Shown piece after piece: positions 1-8,120 of a DNA stretch of 64,000 bases; the first letter of the stretch is position 1, and each line of letters begins with the position of its first letter. Source of the DNA: Rufibacter roseolus (GTDB lineage: Bacteria; Bacteroidota; Bacteroidia; Cytophagales; Hymenobacteraceae); NCBI RefSeq assembly GCF_017916365.1, contig NZ_JAFMSU010000003.1:186001-250000 (forward strand). The letters run 5' to 3'. The position numbers and the translations under genes are program-made. The notes under the pieces were generated by a model, which did not search any database, was not told the DNA's origin, and saw only the letters and a program-made list of their open reading frames with translations.

Positions 1-1602
1 GGTCAGCTGCCTGGCCACAAAGTAGACCACTGGATTGCCCGCGTGCGCTGCTCTACGCCTGGCGTAGGCCTGATCTCACCGCCGCCGCACCATGACATCT
101 ACTCCATTGAGGACTTAAAACAGTTGATCTTCGACCTGAAGAATGCCAACCCCAGAGCGCGCATCAACGTGAAGCTGGTGGCCGAGGCCGGCGTGGGCAC
201 CATCGCCTCAGGCGTGGCCAAAGCCAAAGCTGATGCCATCATGATCTCCGGCGCTGACGGTGGTACAGGGGCCAGTCCGCTGAGTTCTATCCGCCACACC
301 GGTCTGCCCTGGGAAATTGGTTTAGCCGAGGCGCACCAGACGCTCATCAAAAACAACCTGCGCAGCCGCGTGGTGCTCCAGACCGATGGCAAGATTCTGA
401 CCGGCTATGACCTGGCCGTGGCCACTTTGCTGGGCGCCGAGGAATACGGGGTAGCCACCGCCGCGCTTATCACCGAAGGTTGTATCATGATGCGCAAGTG
501 CCACCTGAACACCTGCCCGGTTGGTATTGCTACCCAGAACCCTGAACTGCGCGCTCTTTTCACCGGCGACCCTGACCACGTGGTGAATCTGTTCACCTTC
601 ATGGCCATGGAGTTGCGGCAGATCATGGCCTCCCTGGGCTTCCGGACCATCAACGAGATGGTGGGCCAGTCACAGGTGCTCAAGATCAGAACCGACCTGA
701 ACCACTGGAAACTCAAGAACCTGGACCTCTCTCCTATCTTCCACCAGGAGTACGCGCCCAGAAACGTAGGTACCTACAAACAGATTGAGCAGGACCACGA
801 GATTGCCAAAGTGTTGGACAAAAAACTTATCCGGGACCTGAAGAGAGGCAACACCGAGGTGGAATACCGCATCAACAACGTGGACCGCGCGGTGGGCACC
901 ATGCTCTCGTATGAAATCTCCCGCAACTTCGGGAAACACGGCTTGCCCGAAGACTCTTTCCGGGCTACGTTCTACGGGTCGGCGGGACAGAGTTTGGGCG
1001 CTTTCCTGGCCCCGGGCATTACCATCAAGTTGTACGGCGAAGCCAACGACTACCTGGGCAAAGGGCTTTCGGGCGGAAAACTGATTTTGCAGCCCTTCAA
1101 GGAAAGCCAGTACCTGGCGCATGAGCACATCATCACGGGCAACGTGGCGCTGTACGGCGCTACCGCCGGCAAGGTATACATCAACGGTTTGGCTGGTGAG
1201 CGTTTCTGCGTGCGGAACTCGGGTGCCGAGGCCGTGGTGGAAGGCATCGGCGACCATGGTTGCGAGTACATGACCGGCGGGAAAGTGCTGGTGCTGGGTG
1301 AGATCGGGAAGAACTTCGCGGCGGGTATGAGCGGTGGCATGGCATACATCTACGCTCCAGATCCTAACCATGTAGACCAATTGAACCTGGACATGGTAGG
1401 CATGGAAGAACCAGACGCCGATGACCTGCTCTGGATTGTGGAGAAACTACAGGAGCACGTGGCCTACACCGGCAGTGTCCTGGCCCGCGAGTTCCTGGAA
1501 AACTGGGAAATCCACCGCGACCACTTCCGGAAAGTAATGCCGCATGACCTGAAGAAGGCCCTGCAATTAAAAGATAAAGAAACTGAAAGAATATTGGCGT
1601 AA
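1..1602 (+). CDS. gltB: glutamate synthase large subunit, C-terminal part (partial)
   Basis: The reading frame is open from base 1, so the N-terminal glutaminase and central domains lie outside the window. The visible 533 residues hold the end of the FMN-binding synthase domain ([13 protein letters not shown], nt ~253-288). The three 3Fe-4S cysteines follow in a C-x5-C-x4-C pattern (codons at 481, 499 and 514). After them comes the GXGXG beta-helix domain. The enzyme makes glutamate from 2-oxoglutarate and glutamine-derived ammonia in the cytoplasm. The stop codon shares one base with the gltD start (taATG), so the two genes are translationally coupled. The family call is secure. Confidence 0.97.
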   Translation, partial: GQLPGHKVDHWIARVRCSTPGVGLISPPPHHDIYSIEDLKQLIFDLKNANPRARINVKLVAEAGVGTIASGVAKAKADAIMISGADGGTGASPLSSIRHTGLPWEIGLAEAHQTLIKNNLRSRVVLQTDGKILTGYDLAVATLLGAEEYGVATAALITEGCIMMRKCHLNTCPVGIATQNPELRALFTGDPDHVVNLFTFMAMELRQIMASLGFRTINEMVGQSQVLKIRTDLNHWKLKNLDLSPIFHQEYAPRNVGTYKQIEQDHEIAKVLDKKLIRDLKRGNTEVEYRINNVDRAVGTMLSYEISRNFGKHGLPEDSFRATFYGSAGQSLGAFLAPGITIKLYGEANDYLGKGLSGGKLILQPFKESQYLAHEHIITGNVALYGATAGKVYINGLAGERFCVRNSGAEAVVEGIGDHGCEYMTGGKVLVLGEIGKNFAAGMSGGMAYIYAPDPNHVDQLNLDMVGMEEPDADDLLWIVEKLQEHVAYTGSVLAREFLENWEIHRDHFRKVMPHDLKKALQLKDKETERILA

Positions 1603-3056
1603 TGGGAATAGCAGACGGATTCTTGAAATACAACCGCGAGGTGCCGGGCACCCGCGACCCTAAGGTTCGGGTAAACGACTCCAACGAGATATACCTTCCT
1701 TTTCCGGAAGAAAAGACGAAACAACAGGCCTCCCGCTGCATGGATTGCGGCATCCCTTTCTGTCACAACGGCTGTCCGCTGGGCAACCTGATCCCGGATT
1801 TCAACGATGCGGTGTCTGAGGGTGATTGGGAACGGGCCGTGCGCGTGCTTTATAGCACAAACAACTTCCCGGAGTTCACCGGCCGCATCTGCCCCGCCCC
1901 GTGCGAGAGCAGTTGTGTGCTGGCCATCAACAAACCGGCCGTAGCCATTGAGCACATTGAGAAATCCATAGCCGAGAAGTCCTTTGAGCTGGGTCTGGTG
2001 AAACCTCAGCCGCCGTTGCACAGAACCGGCAAAAAGGTTGCCGTAGTAGGTTCAGGCCCGGCCGGATTAGCGGCTGCTGCCCAGTTGAACAAAGCCGGGC
2101 ACAAAGTCACCGTGTTTGAGAAAGACGAGAAAGCCGGTGGCCTGTTGCGCTACGGTATCCCCGATTTCAAGCTGGAGAAGTGGACCATTGACCGCCGCCT
2201 GGCCATTCTGGAAGCAGAAGGCATCAAGTTCAAGTACAACCGCAAAATCGGCCAGGACACTACGTTAAAGAAACTGTACCGAAAATACGATGCTGTGCTG
2301 CTGTGCATCGGGTCTACCAAACCACGGGCCATCGCCATCCCGGGCAATCACCTCAAAGGCATCCATTTCGCCATGGATTACCTGGGCCTGCAGAACCGCC
2401 GGGTAGACGGCACTGAGATTGCCCCGCAGAACGACATCAACGCCTATGGCAAGCACGTGCTGGTGATTGGCGGCGGCGATACCGGCTCAGATTGCGTAGG
2501 CACGGCCAACCGCCAGTTCGCTAAATCGGTGACCCAGCTGCAGTACCGCTATATGCCGTCCACGGAGCGCCACCCTACCAATCCTTGGCCGGAAGTGGCT
2601 GTCACGCTTTCGTCTTCCTCCTCGCACGAAGAGGGCTGTGAGCGGAGCTGGGGCTGGCTCAACAAAGAGTTCATCGCCGATGAAAACGGGCACGTGAAAG
2701 GCCTGCGGGTGGTGGAACTGGAGTGGAAAAACCAGTCTGAGTACACCGAGAAACCCAACAGCGAGCGCATCCTGCCCTGCGACCTGGCTCTGATTGCCAT
2801 CGGTTATGAGCGGCCGGAGCATGACGCGTTTACCTCCAACTTCAAATTCGAACTGGACCGCCGTGGCAATTTCAAATTGAACGACTGGCAAACGAACGTA
2901 CCCGGCATCTTCTCGGCCGGTGACGCCTGCCGCGGACAGTCGCTGGTGGTCTGGGCCATCTCAGACGGCCGCGAAGCCGCCCGCGCCATTGACGTCTACC
3001 TGATGGGTTCTTCAGAACTGCCTTCCAAGGAGCTTTCTAAGTACCAGCTGTTTTAA
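1602..3056 (+). CDS. gltD: glutamate synthase small subunit, NADPH-dependent
   Basis: This 484-residue partner of GltB supplies electrons from NADPH through FAD and iron-sulfur clusters. Cys46, 49, 54 and 58 form the first cluster motif, and Cys97, 101 and 105 the second. The FAD Rossmann motif GSGPAG is at about residues 150-155. A second dinucleotide motif, GGGDTG, sits further on for NADPH. The length matches the beta-subunit family. It starts on the last base of the gltB stop and is followed directly by a strong terminator, so it ends the operon. Confidence 0.97.
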   Translation: MGIADGFLKYNREVPGTRDPKVRVNDSNEIYLPFPEEKTKQQASRCMDCGIPFCHNGCPLGNLIPDFNDAVSEGDWERAVRVLYSTNNFPEFTGRICPAPCESSCVLAINKPAVAIEHIEKSIAEKSFELGLVKPQPPLHRTGKKVAVVGSGPAGLAAAAQLNKAGHKVTVFEKDEKAGGLLRYGIPDFKLEKWTIDRRLAILEAEGIKFKYNRKIGQDTTLKKLYRKYDAVLLCIGSTKPRAIAIPGNHLKGIHFAMDYLGLQNRRVDGTEIAPQNDINAYGKHVLVIGGGDTGSDCVGTANRQFAKSVTQLQYRYMPSTERHPTNPWPEVAVTLSSSSSHEEGCERSWGWLNKEFIADENGHVKGLRVVELEWKNQSEYTEKPNSERILPCDLALIAIGYERPEHDAFTSNFKFELDRRGNFKLNDWQTNVPGIFSAGDACRGQSLVVWAISDGREAARAIDVYLMGSSELPSKELSKYQLF

Positions 3057-3076
3057 GTAGTAGCACGACATTATTT

Positions 3077-3115
3077 AAAGCCCCGTTCTTACCTGCTTGG
3101 TGAGGCGGGGCTTTT
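3077..3115 (+). terminator. rho-independent terminator after gltD
   Basis: AAAGCCCCG pairs with CGGGGCTTT, followed by a short T run, 20 bases after the gltD stop. Confidence 0.85.
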
Positions 3116-3416
3116 CCGTTTAGGGTCTGTTTTCTAAAAAAGTCCTTGGTTTGCAGCCATTCTAGAGACTAGGAACCGCCTTGTCTCTCAGTTATTCCTG
3201 ATCTCTCACGATATCTGATCATGTAGGGGCAATCCCTTGTGGTTGCCCTTGCCGTTCGAAACGCTATTGGCAAAGACGCTTGCAGGTCCTCCGGACGCTA
3301 CGAGGTCTTTTGAGCAGGCGGTGCAGGTTTGTTTCAAAGCAGTTTTCCGAAAAACAGGCTATAAATAGAATTATCCTCTACTTTCTCGTAGAAGACTGGA
3401 TAACCAAAGGCCCACC
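3116..3416. other. intergenic stretch with dispersed repeats
   Basis: No gene is seen. It holds two copies of the 36-nt palindrome family (3118-3153 and 3331-3366). It also holds a copy of the GTAGGGGCAATCCCTTGTGG repeat (3223-3250), also found at 14265 and 14469. A segment reading CTCCGGACGCTACGAGGTC (about 3291-3309) recurs inverted near 59437. Confidence 0.7.
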
Positions 3417-4268
3417 ATGGAGATAAGGACAAACTTCTACAACACCAACGGCATCCAACTTCAGGTGGCGCAGGCAGGACCTGAGGATGGTAAGGTAATC
3501 TTGTTTCTGCACGGATTCCCGGAGTTTTGGTACGGTTGGGAAAAACAACTCCGCTTTTTCTCGGAGGAGGGTTGGCTTGCGGTGGCGCCAGACCAAAGAG
3601 GCTATAATTTGAGCAGCAAACCCGAGGGAATAGAAGCCTATACCATTGATGAATTAACCAGAGACATTGCCGAGCTGATTCCGCAACTCACAGACCGGAA
3701 AGTAATGTTGGTTGGGCAAGACTGGGGCGGAGCGGTCGCCTGGAACCTGGCCCTGCACCATCAGGACTTGCTGGAGAAACTGGTGATCCTGAACATGCCG
3801 CACCCGCAGGTCATCCACCACCACCTCACCCACAACCCCAAGCAGATGCTCCGGAGCTGGTACGCCGGTTTCTTCCAGCTTCCCTGGGTGCCCGAAACTC
3901 TGAACAGCTCCTTTGATTTCAAACTGCTGGAAAGCACTTTGACCAGATCGGCGCAGCCCAACACCTTCACTGAACAGGATCTGGAGACTTACAAAGAAGC
4001 CTGGCGCCTGCCTGGTGCCCTGGAGGCCATGATCAACTGGTACCGTGCCTATAAATACAACCCCATAGAACCAGGCCACAAAATAGGAGTCCCTACCCTG
4101 ATGCTTTGGGGAAAGCAGGACCAATTCCTGGGCACCGAGTTGGCGCAACCCAGCATAGACCAGTGCCAGAACGGCCAACTGATCTTTCTGGAAGAGGCCA
4201 CCCACTGGCTCCATCATGAACAGCCTGATCAAGTGAATAAGCTGATTCTGGATTTCCTGCGGGTTTGA
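3417..4268 (+). CDS. alpha/beta hydrolase, epoxide hydrolase/haloalkane dehalogenase type
   Basis: A 283-residue soluble alpha/beta hydrolase without a signal peptide. The oxyanion motif HGFPEFW is at residues 32-38. The nucleophile elbow GQDWGG puts Asp102 as the nucleophile, as in epoxide hydrolases and dehalogenases rather than serine esterases. The lid carries NWYRAYKY, whose tyrosines fit epoxide opening. A C-terminal WGKQDQF (acid) and THWLHHE (His) complete the triad. An epoxide hydrolase is favoured over a dehalogenase, but the substrate is unknown. It stands alone, convergent with the next gene across a shared terminator. Confidence 0.85.
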   Translation: MEIRTNFYNTNGIQLQVAQAGPEDGKVILFLHGFPEFWYGWEKQLRFFSEEGWLAVAPDQRGYNLSSKPEGIEAYTIDELTRDIAELIPQLTDRKVMLVGQDWGGAVAWNLALHHQDLLEKLVILNMPHPQVIHHHLTHNPKQMLRSWYAGFFQLPWVPETLNSSFDFKLLESTLTRSAQPNTFTEQDLETYKEAWRLPGALEAMINWYRAYKYNPIEPGHKIGVPTLMLWGKQDQFLGTELAQPSIDQCQNGQLIFLEEATHWLHHEQPDQVNKLILDFLRV

Positions 4269-4299
4269 CCTCATTTTTGCAAAATCATCCCTTAAACAA

Positions 4300-4330
4300 A
4301 AAACCGCACCTCAAAGAAGTGCGGCTTTCT
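4300..4330. terminator. bidirectional terminator between convergent genes
   Basis: CCGCAC (4304-4309) and GTGCGG (4319-4324) form a stem flanked by an A run on the left and CTTTCT on the right, placed between two convergent genes. Confidence 0.75.
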
Positions 4331-4357
4331 CATCATTCATTAAATCAAAAACTCTCT

Positions 4358-5674
4358 TTAATTTCTTCCACCTCGGCTACTCTCTCTTCTACCGGAGGAG
4401 GGTTCCTGGCGGGGAGCAGACTGGCGCTGGGCCGGGGCTTGTTGTGACGGGGCGGAAACCTCGCGGCTACGCTGCTGGTACTGGCCCTGTGAGCTAGGTT
4501 CCTGCCGGCTGCGCGGCTCATACTGTCCCTGGCTTGTTGGAGCCTCTGTTCTGCGGGGAGAATAACCTCCCTCAGAGCGTTGTCTCGATTCCTGAACACC
4601 GGAGCGGGTGCGAACCTCGGCAGTGCCGGATTCATCTGAACGTTGCTGGTAATCTGGTCTGCTGGTACGGGTTTGGGTGGCGTCCTCCCCGTAGCCAGCG
4701 GATGTTCTCCGGCCAGATTCCCGGGTGCGGCCGTACTCGCCGGCGGTGCTGCGCTGCTCTGAAGTTTGTTCCAGCCCAGTTCGGTTTTGCGAAGCAGTGC
4801 CCCCGTCCACGGTACGGCTGCGGGTAGAACCGCTTTCCATGCCAGCACGGTTGGTGTTGCTGCTGCGGTCAGATCGGCCTACGGTGCCTTGGTCTGACAA
4901 ACGGGAACGATTGTCACGGCTGGCCAGGCGGGTTGGTGCTTCCTCGCGGCGCGTGTTCACGTCTGGGCGGTAGATCCGGACGGAGTTCTCGGCCACCGAG
5001 GTTCTGCCGGGCCGGTTGTCGCGGTCTACGCGGTAAATGTTCACCTTGCGGTTAGTGGCCCGCTCTATGTCCTGGTTTCGGGGTCCGTAGTTATAGCGGC
5101 GGTTGTCCCGCTCATAGTAGTTATTGATGATGGTAGTATTGTGGTAGATGTTCACCACCCGGGTTCTGGGCACGCAATAGTCATAGATGCGCGGACTGGT
5201 GATGTACATCACCGGCACAAACACCCACCGCACGGCAGGCACTATGTAGGTCACGCGCGGCCCCATAGGCGCCCATCCGTAGTAGCCGCCGCCGTTGCGC
5301 CAGTCTACCCAGGCCGGTCCCCACTCAGAACCCGGAATCCACAGCCATCCTTCGTAGTCGTCGTAAATCCAGCGACCGTAGTGGAACGGGGCCCAACCCC
5401 AGTCGTAATCAGAGACCCAGGTGTTGCCGTATTCGGTCATGACCCAATGGCCCCGGGTGGCATACGGCTGAAAGCCGCGCTCCACCGTAGGCGACCACAC
5501 ATAGCCGTACTCGGGGTCCCGAATCCAGCGACCGTAGCGGTCCAGTTCGTCATAGAACGTCTGGAAAGACACCTGGTCTCCCGGACGGGCCTGCGCTTCT
5601 GGTGGAGAAGCCAGGCTGAGGGTCAGAAGCAGCAAAGCTCCCCAGACCCACAAGTTGTTAATAAAGGTTTTCAT
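4358..5674 (-). CDS. secreted DUF6600-type protein with Arg/Ser/Gln-rich tail
   Basis: The start at 5674 (MKTFINNLW) is preferred because it opens a clear Sec signal peptide ending near QARPGDQ; an in-frame Met 35 codons upstream gives a poor N-terminus. About residues 40-150 are W/Y/G/D-rich with repeated GRW, GYVW, GWLW and YGWAPMGP units, as in DUF6600/YXWGXW-type envelope proteins. The last ~200 residues are low-complexity Arg, Ser, Gln, Glu and Thr, probably disordered. It is probably periplasmic or surface-associated; function unknown. Confidence 0.8.
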   Translation of the reverse strand: MKTFINNLWVWGALLLLTLSLASPPEAQARPGDQVSFQTFYDELDRYGRWIRDPEYGYVWSPTVERGFQPYATRGHWVMTEYGNTWVSDYDWGWAPFHYGRWIYDDYEGWLWIPGSEWGPAWVDWRNGGGYYGWAPMGPRVTYIVPAVRWVFVPVMYITSPRIYDYCVPRTRVVNIYHNTTIINNYYERDNRRYNYGPRNQDIERATNRKVNIYRVDRDNRPGRTSVAENSVRIYRPDVNTRREEAPTRLASRDNRSRLSDQGTVGRSDRSSNTNRAGMESGSTRSRTVDGGTASQNRTGLEQTSEQRSTAGEYGRTRESGRRTSAGYGEDATQTRTSRPDYQQRSDESGTAEVRTRSGVQESRQRSEGGYSPRRTEAPTSQGQYEPRSRQEPSSQGQYQQRSREVSAPSQQAPAQRQSAPRQEPSSGRRESSRGGRN

Positions 5675-5812
5675 GTAACATAGGTTTAAACTAGACAGCG
5701 GCTTCATGTTTGGGGCACTAGCCAGTTTGCTAATTGGGTCATAGGAGAAAAATTCTCCTATTGCTTTTAAACCAAACATCTTGCCAAAAACACACGCTTT
5801 TCTGGGCTAAAT

Positions 5813-5842
5813 CAAATATATTTTTATACGGACAAATGCCAA
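5813..5842 (-). promoter_or_regulatory. Bacteroidetes-type promoter for the DUF6600 gene
   Basis: On the minus strand a -7 box TATATTTG (5820-5813) fits TAnnTTTG exactly. A TTG (5842-5840) lies 19 bases upstream as the -33 element. This predicts a 5' leader of about 130 nt. Confidence 0.6.
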
Positions 5843-5973
5843 CTTGAACCGGGCAAAAAGCCCCTGAAGATGCTTTTATTTTCTGGTCTATTCACCTCAC
5901 TATCAGATAGAATTATTTGTAGCCGATGAGGAAAATACGGATAAGTAGAAATCCGGAGATGCAAGACTTTTCG

Positions 5974-5981
5974 TACCTTTG
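5974..5981 (+). promoter_or_regulatory. -7 promoter box for the sensor kinase gene
   Basis: TACCTTTG matches TAnnTTTG exactly, about 65 bases before the kinase start. No clear -33 TTTG is seen. An AAAGCAG...CTGCTTT inverted repeat (5986-6020) follows in the leader. Confidence 0.5.
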
Positions 5982-6045
5982 TAGCAAAGCAGAAACCTGT
6001 TTTTCCAGGGCTCTGCTTTACCTATTCTATTAGCACCGTATTGGC

Positions 6046-7374
6046 TTGAAATTTTACTTTTTTGACACGCCCGCCCAGCCGCATTCTTTCCAGTTCCGGG
6101 CACATTATCTACCAGAAAACCTGAGGAAACTGAGGCTGGTGGGCAACCTTGCCCTGGCGGTAACCTGTGGGATTTTGCTTTTACCCCTGGTTTTTCCTTT
6201 TCTGAACCAGACCGCGCATGTCACTTTCTTCCGTGGCCTGAATATCTCGCTGGCGCTGGCCTCGGCAATGGCTTTAGGGGTAGAGGGCTTTCTTCACCTC
6301 AACCAGAAGCGCCAATACCCTTTGTGGCTTGCGCAGGCACTGTGCCTGGCCTTCGGGTTTGCATTTATTTCCTGCTGCCTGGGCATTACGTTCATCGCGC
6401 AGTCTAACCCCCGCAATACCCTCACCATGTACTTACTGGGGCTGGTTACGGTGGCTTTTCTCTGGGACTTTGAGTATTATGAGACCCTGGTGCTGGTCTC
6501 CTTAACGGCACTGGCTTTCACCTTGGTGCTGCATTTCTCCGGCCTCAACCCAGAGCAGGTGGTCCTGAACCATTGCGTGTCCTTTGTAATCTTGCTTTGC
6601 TTTCTGGTGCTTTCCCGCGTGATGTACAGCTACCGGGCCAACCATTTCATTCAGCTGAAGGAGATTGAGGAAAAGAACCGCGAGATCCAGAAGATAAGCC
6701 AGGCCAAATCTGAGATTTTGGGCGTGGTGGCGCATGACCTGAGAAGCCCCTTCAACAACATTGAGATGATTACCTCTCTGCTGCAGAAGAAGAACCTCAC
6801 CCCCGAGCAGGAACAACAGTATCTGAACCTGATCTTAACCAGTTGCCAGAACTCGCGCCTTACCATCAATGAGTTGCTGTTCATTGCCCGCGAGGAGCAG
6901 CAGGAAACCATTCCGCTGGAGAAAATGGATCTGTGCGCCTTGCTGCAGGATGTGCAAGAAGAATGGCAAACCCAGCTGCAAGGCTCCCGAAACCTGCTGC
7001 TCTCCCACCCTGCTAGCCCGCTGTACGCCAACCTGAACAAAGAGCGCTTCCACCGGGTGTTGAATAACCTGGTGTCCAATGCCGTGAAGTTCACCCCGGC
7101 CCAGGGCAAAATCAGGATCAAGGTGCGCGAGGAAAAGAAAAAGCTCCTGCTGGAGGTATCAGACAATGGCATCGGGATTCCAGAAAGGATGCGGCCTTTG
7201 TTGTTTGACCGATTCTCCAAAGCCAGGAGACGCGGCCTGCAGGGCGAAAAATCCACAGGTCTGGGCCTGAGCATCTGCCGCCAATTAGTGGAGCAGCACG
7301 GTGGCTCCATAGACGTAGAAAGCCAGGAGCGCCAGGGCACCACTTTCCATATCACCTTACCGGCGGCGGTTTAA
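6046..7374 (+). CDS. membrane-bound sensor histidine kinase
   Basis: A 442-residue kinase. No ATG fits, so TTG at 6046 is taken as the start, downstream of an exact -7 box. Residues ~30-195 hold about six hydrophobic helices and no large periplasmic loop. The H-box VAHDLRSPFNN carries the phosphoacceptor His. The catalytic domain has the N-box NLVSNAVKFTP, G1 DNGIGIP and G2 GLGLSICRQLV. No receiver domain or cognate regulator is adjacent, so it is an orphan kinase; the signal is unknown. Confidence 0.9.
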   Translation: MKFYFFDTPAQPHSFQFRAHYLPENLRKLRLVGNLALAVTCGILLLPLVFPFLNQTAHVTFFRGLNISLALASAMALGVEGFLHLNQKRQYPLWLAQALCLAFGFAFISCCLGITFIAQSNPRNTLTMYLLGLVTVAFLWDFEYYETLVLVSLTALAFTLVLHFSGLNPEQVVLNHCVSFVILLCFLVLSRVMYSYRANHFIQLKEIEEKNREIQKISQAKSEILGVVAHDLRSPFNNIEMITSLLQKKNLTPEQEQQYLNLILTSCQNSRLTINELLFIAREEQQETIPLEKMDLCALLQDVQEEWQTQLQGSRNLLLSHPASPLYANLNKERFHRVLNNLVSNAVKFTPAQGKIRIKVREEKKKLLLEVSDNGIGIPERMRPLLFDRFSKARRRGLQGEKSTGLGLSICRQLVEQHGGSIDVESQERQGTTFHITLPAAV

Positions 7375-7550
7375 GTCTCCCATTTCCTTTTCACTTAAGG
7401 TGCAGAAAACTCATCTGTTTTAGGCTTGTTATGGAAAAAACAGCTTCAAAACAGGAAAACAGACATCGTTAATAAGTAAGTACTGCATGGGACCAACAAG
7501 TACTTTGGCCGTAAGCAGATTTCCTGTAGCTACAATAATTTAACCTAAAA

Positions 7551-7582
7551 TTTGGATGCTAACTTTTTCGCTTCCACATTTG
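7551..7582 (+). promoter_or_regulatory. promoter of the micropeptide/sulfur locus
   Basis: A -33 TTTG (7551-7554) is followed after 20 bases by a -7 box CACATTTG (7575-7582), seven of eight matches to TAnnTTTG if the two free positions are counted. Transcription would start near 7589, just upstream of the structured leader. Confidence 0.55.
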
Positions 7583-7610
7583 CACCCGTAAAGTCGATTA
7601 TCCCTATCCA

Positions 7611-7730
7611 GGGTTTTGATTTATAAAGAAGAAGGGAGAGAACAGGCTCTGTGAACTTCTAGCAACCTACAAAGACAAGGTGCTAATTCCTGCCTAAAGC
7701 ATTTAGGAAATATAAACCGTAAGAAAACCC
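7611..7730 (+). promoter_or_regulatory. SAM-I (S-box) riboswitch-like leader
   Basis: The 3' half matches the SAM-I core (AGCAACC ... AAGGTGCTAATTCC). AGAAG (7630-7634)/CTTCT (7656-7660) forms P2. A kink-turn follows: GAG/CTC stem, TGT loop, tandem GA/GA. Loop CAGG (7643-7646) can form the pseudoknot with CCTG (7689-7692). P3 is AGC-A-ACC (7661-7667) with GGTGCT (7679-7684), leaving the bulged A used in SAM binding. P4 is CCTAAA-GCA-TTTAGG (7693-7707). For P1, TTTATA (7620-7625) pairs with TATAAA (7711-7716), extended by GGGTTTT (7611-7617) with AAAACCC (7724-7730). That last strand abuts the ATG of the micropeptide, so ligand binding would probably block translation. The family assignment is by eye. 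Confidence 0.72.
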
Positions 7731-7853
7731 ATGATGCAGCACACGCTTTCTTCTATTGCCTCTTTTCTGAACGATCTGATCTCCGGATTATTCGGTCAAA
7801 CTTTGCAACCTATTCCGGTTTCTGTGTCTAAGCAGAACCGTTGTTGTTGTTGA
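7731..7853 (+). CDS. conserved micropeptide A, 40 aa, ending Cys-Cys-Cys
   Basis: The ATG lies directly after the riboswitch-like leader; a second ATG follows at 7734. The peptide has a short polar start, an amphipathic stretch SSIASFLNDLISGLFG (residues 7-22), a Pro/Val segment TLQPIPVSV (24-32), KQNR, then three TGT codons and TGA. It aligns without gaps to the 37-residue peptide at 19885, with 22 identical positions. Of the 21 conserved non-Met residues, 16 use different synonymous codons, showing selection on the protein. The CCC tail is absent from the paralogue. I do not recognise the family. It may be a functional peptide, a substrate of the ATP-grasp enzyme downstream, or a cysteine-sensing leader; the first is best supported. 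Confidence 0.75.
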   Translation: MMQHTLSSIASFLNDLISGLFGQTLQPIPVSVSKQNRCCC

Positions 7854-8049
7854 GGCGCATCTCGCCGGAAGGGTTCTGAAGAAGCCTGCCCGTTACTACT
7901 GTGTTTCCAGTTTTGTACCCGGGTTCATGATTTGCCACCACATCATTTCTTCTCTCCTTAAACCGGCTGGCACTTAGGAGCCAAATCCATCCTCCGTTTT
8001 TAACCTGATTTTGTAAAAGCAGCCCTGAAAAAGGGTTTTCCTTTTGCTT
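7854..8049 (+). promoter_or_regulatory. possible attenuator between micropeptide and ATP-grasp gene
   Basis: GGCG-catct-CGCC (7854-7866) begins immediately after the micropeptide stop, where a ribosome held on the Cys codons would cover it. Further on, AAGCA (8017-8021) pairs with TGCTT (8045-8049) around CCCT/AGGG followed by TTTT (8023-8039), a weak terminator-like hairpin. This would fit partial termination before the ATP-grasp gene; it is speculative. Confidence 0.35.
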
Positions 8050-8120
8050 ACAACACAATACTCCTCTAAACCTATAGAGATTAGCTAAATTAACACACCA
8101 CAAGTAATACACGAACGAAT

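Noticed and set aside
670..1380. 236-codon frame antisense to gltB
   Set aside because: gltB motifs are unambiguous on the plus strand.
5141..5683. 180-codon open frame antisense to the DUF6600 gene
   Set aside because: The DUF6600 gene has a signal peptide and a plausible promoter; the antisense frame has no recognisable domain.
7731..7853. Graspetide precursor interpretation of micropeptide A
   Set aside because: Graspetide cores carry Thr/Ser/Lys plus several Asp/Glu acceptors near the C-terminus; this peptide's C-terminal half has no acidic residue.
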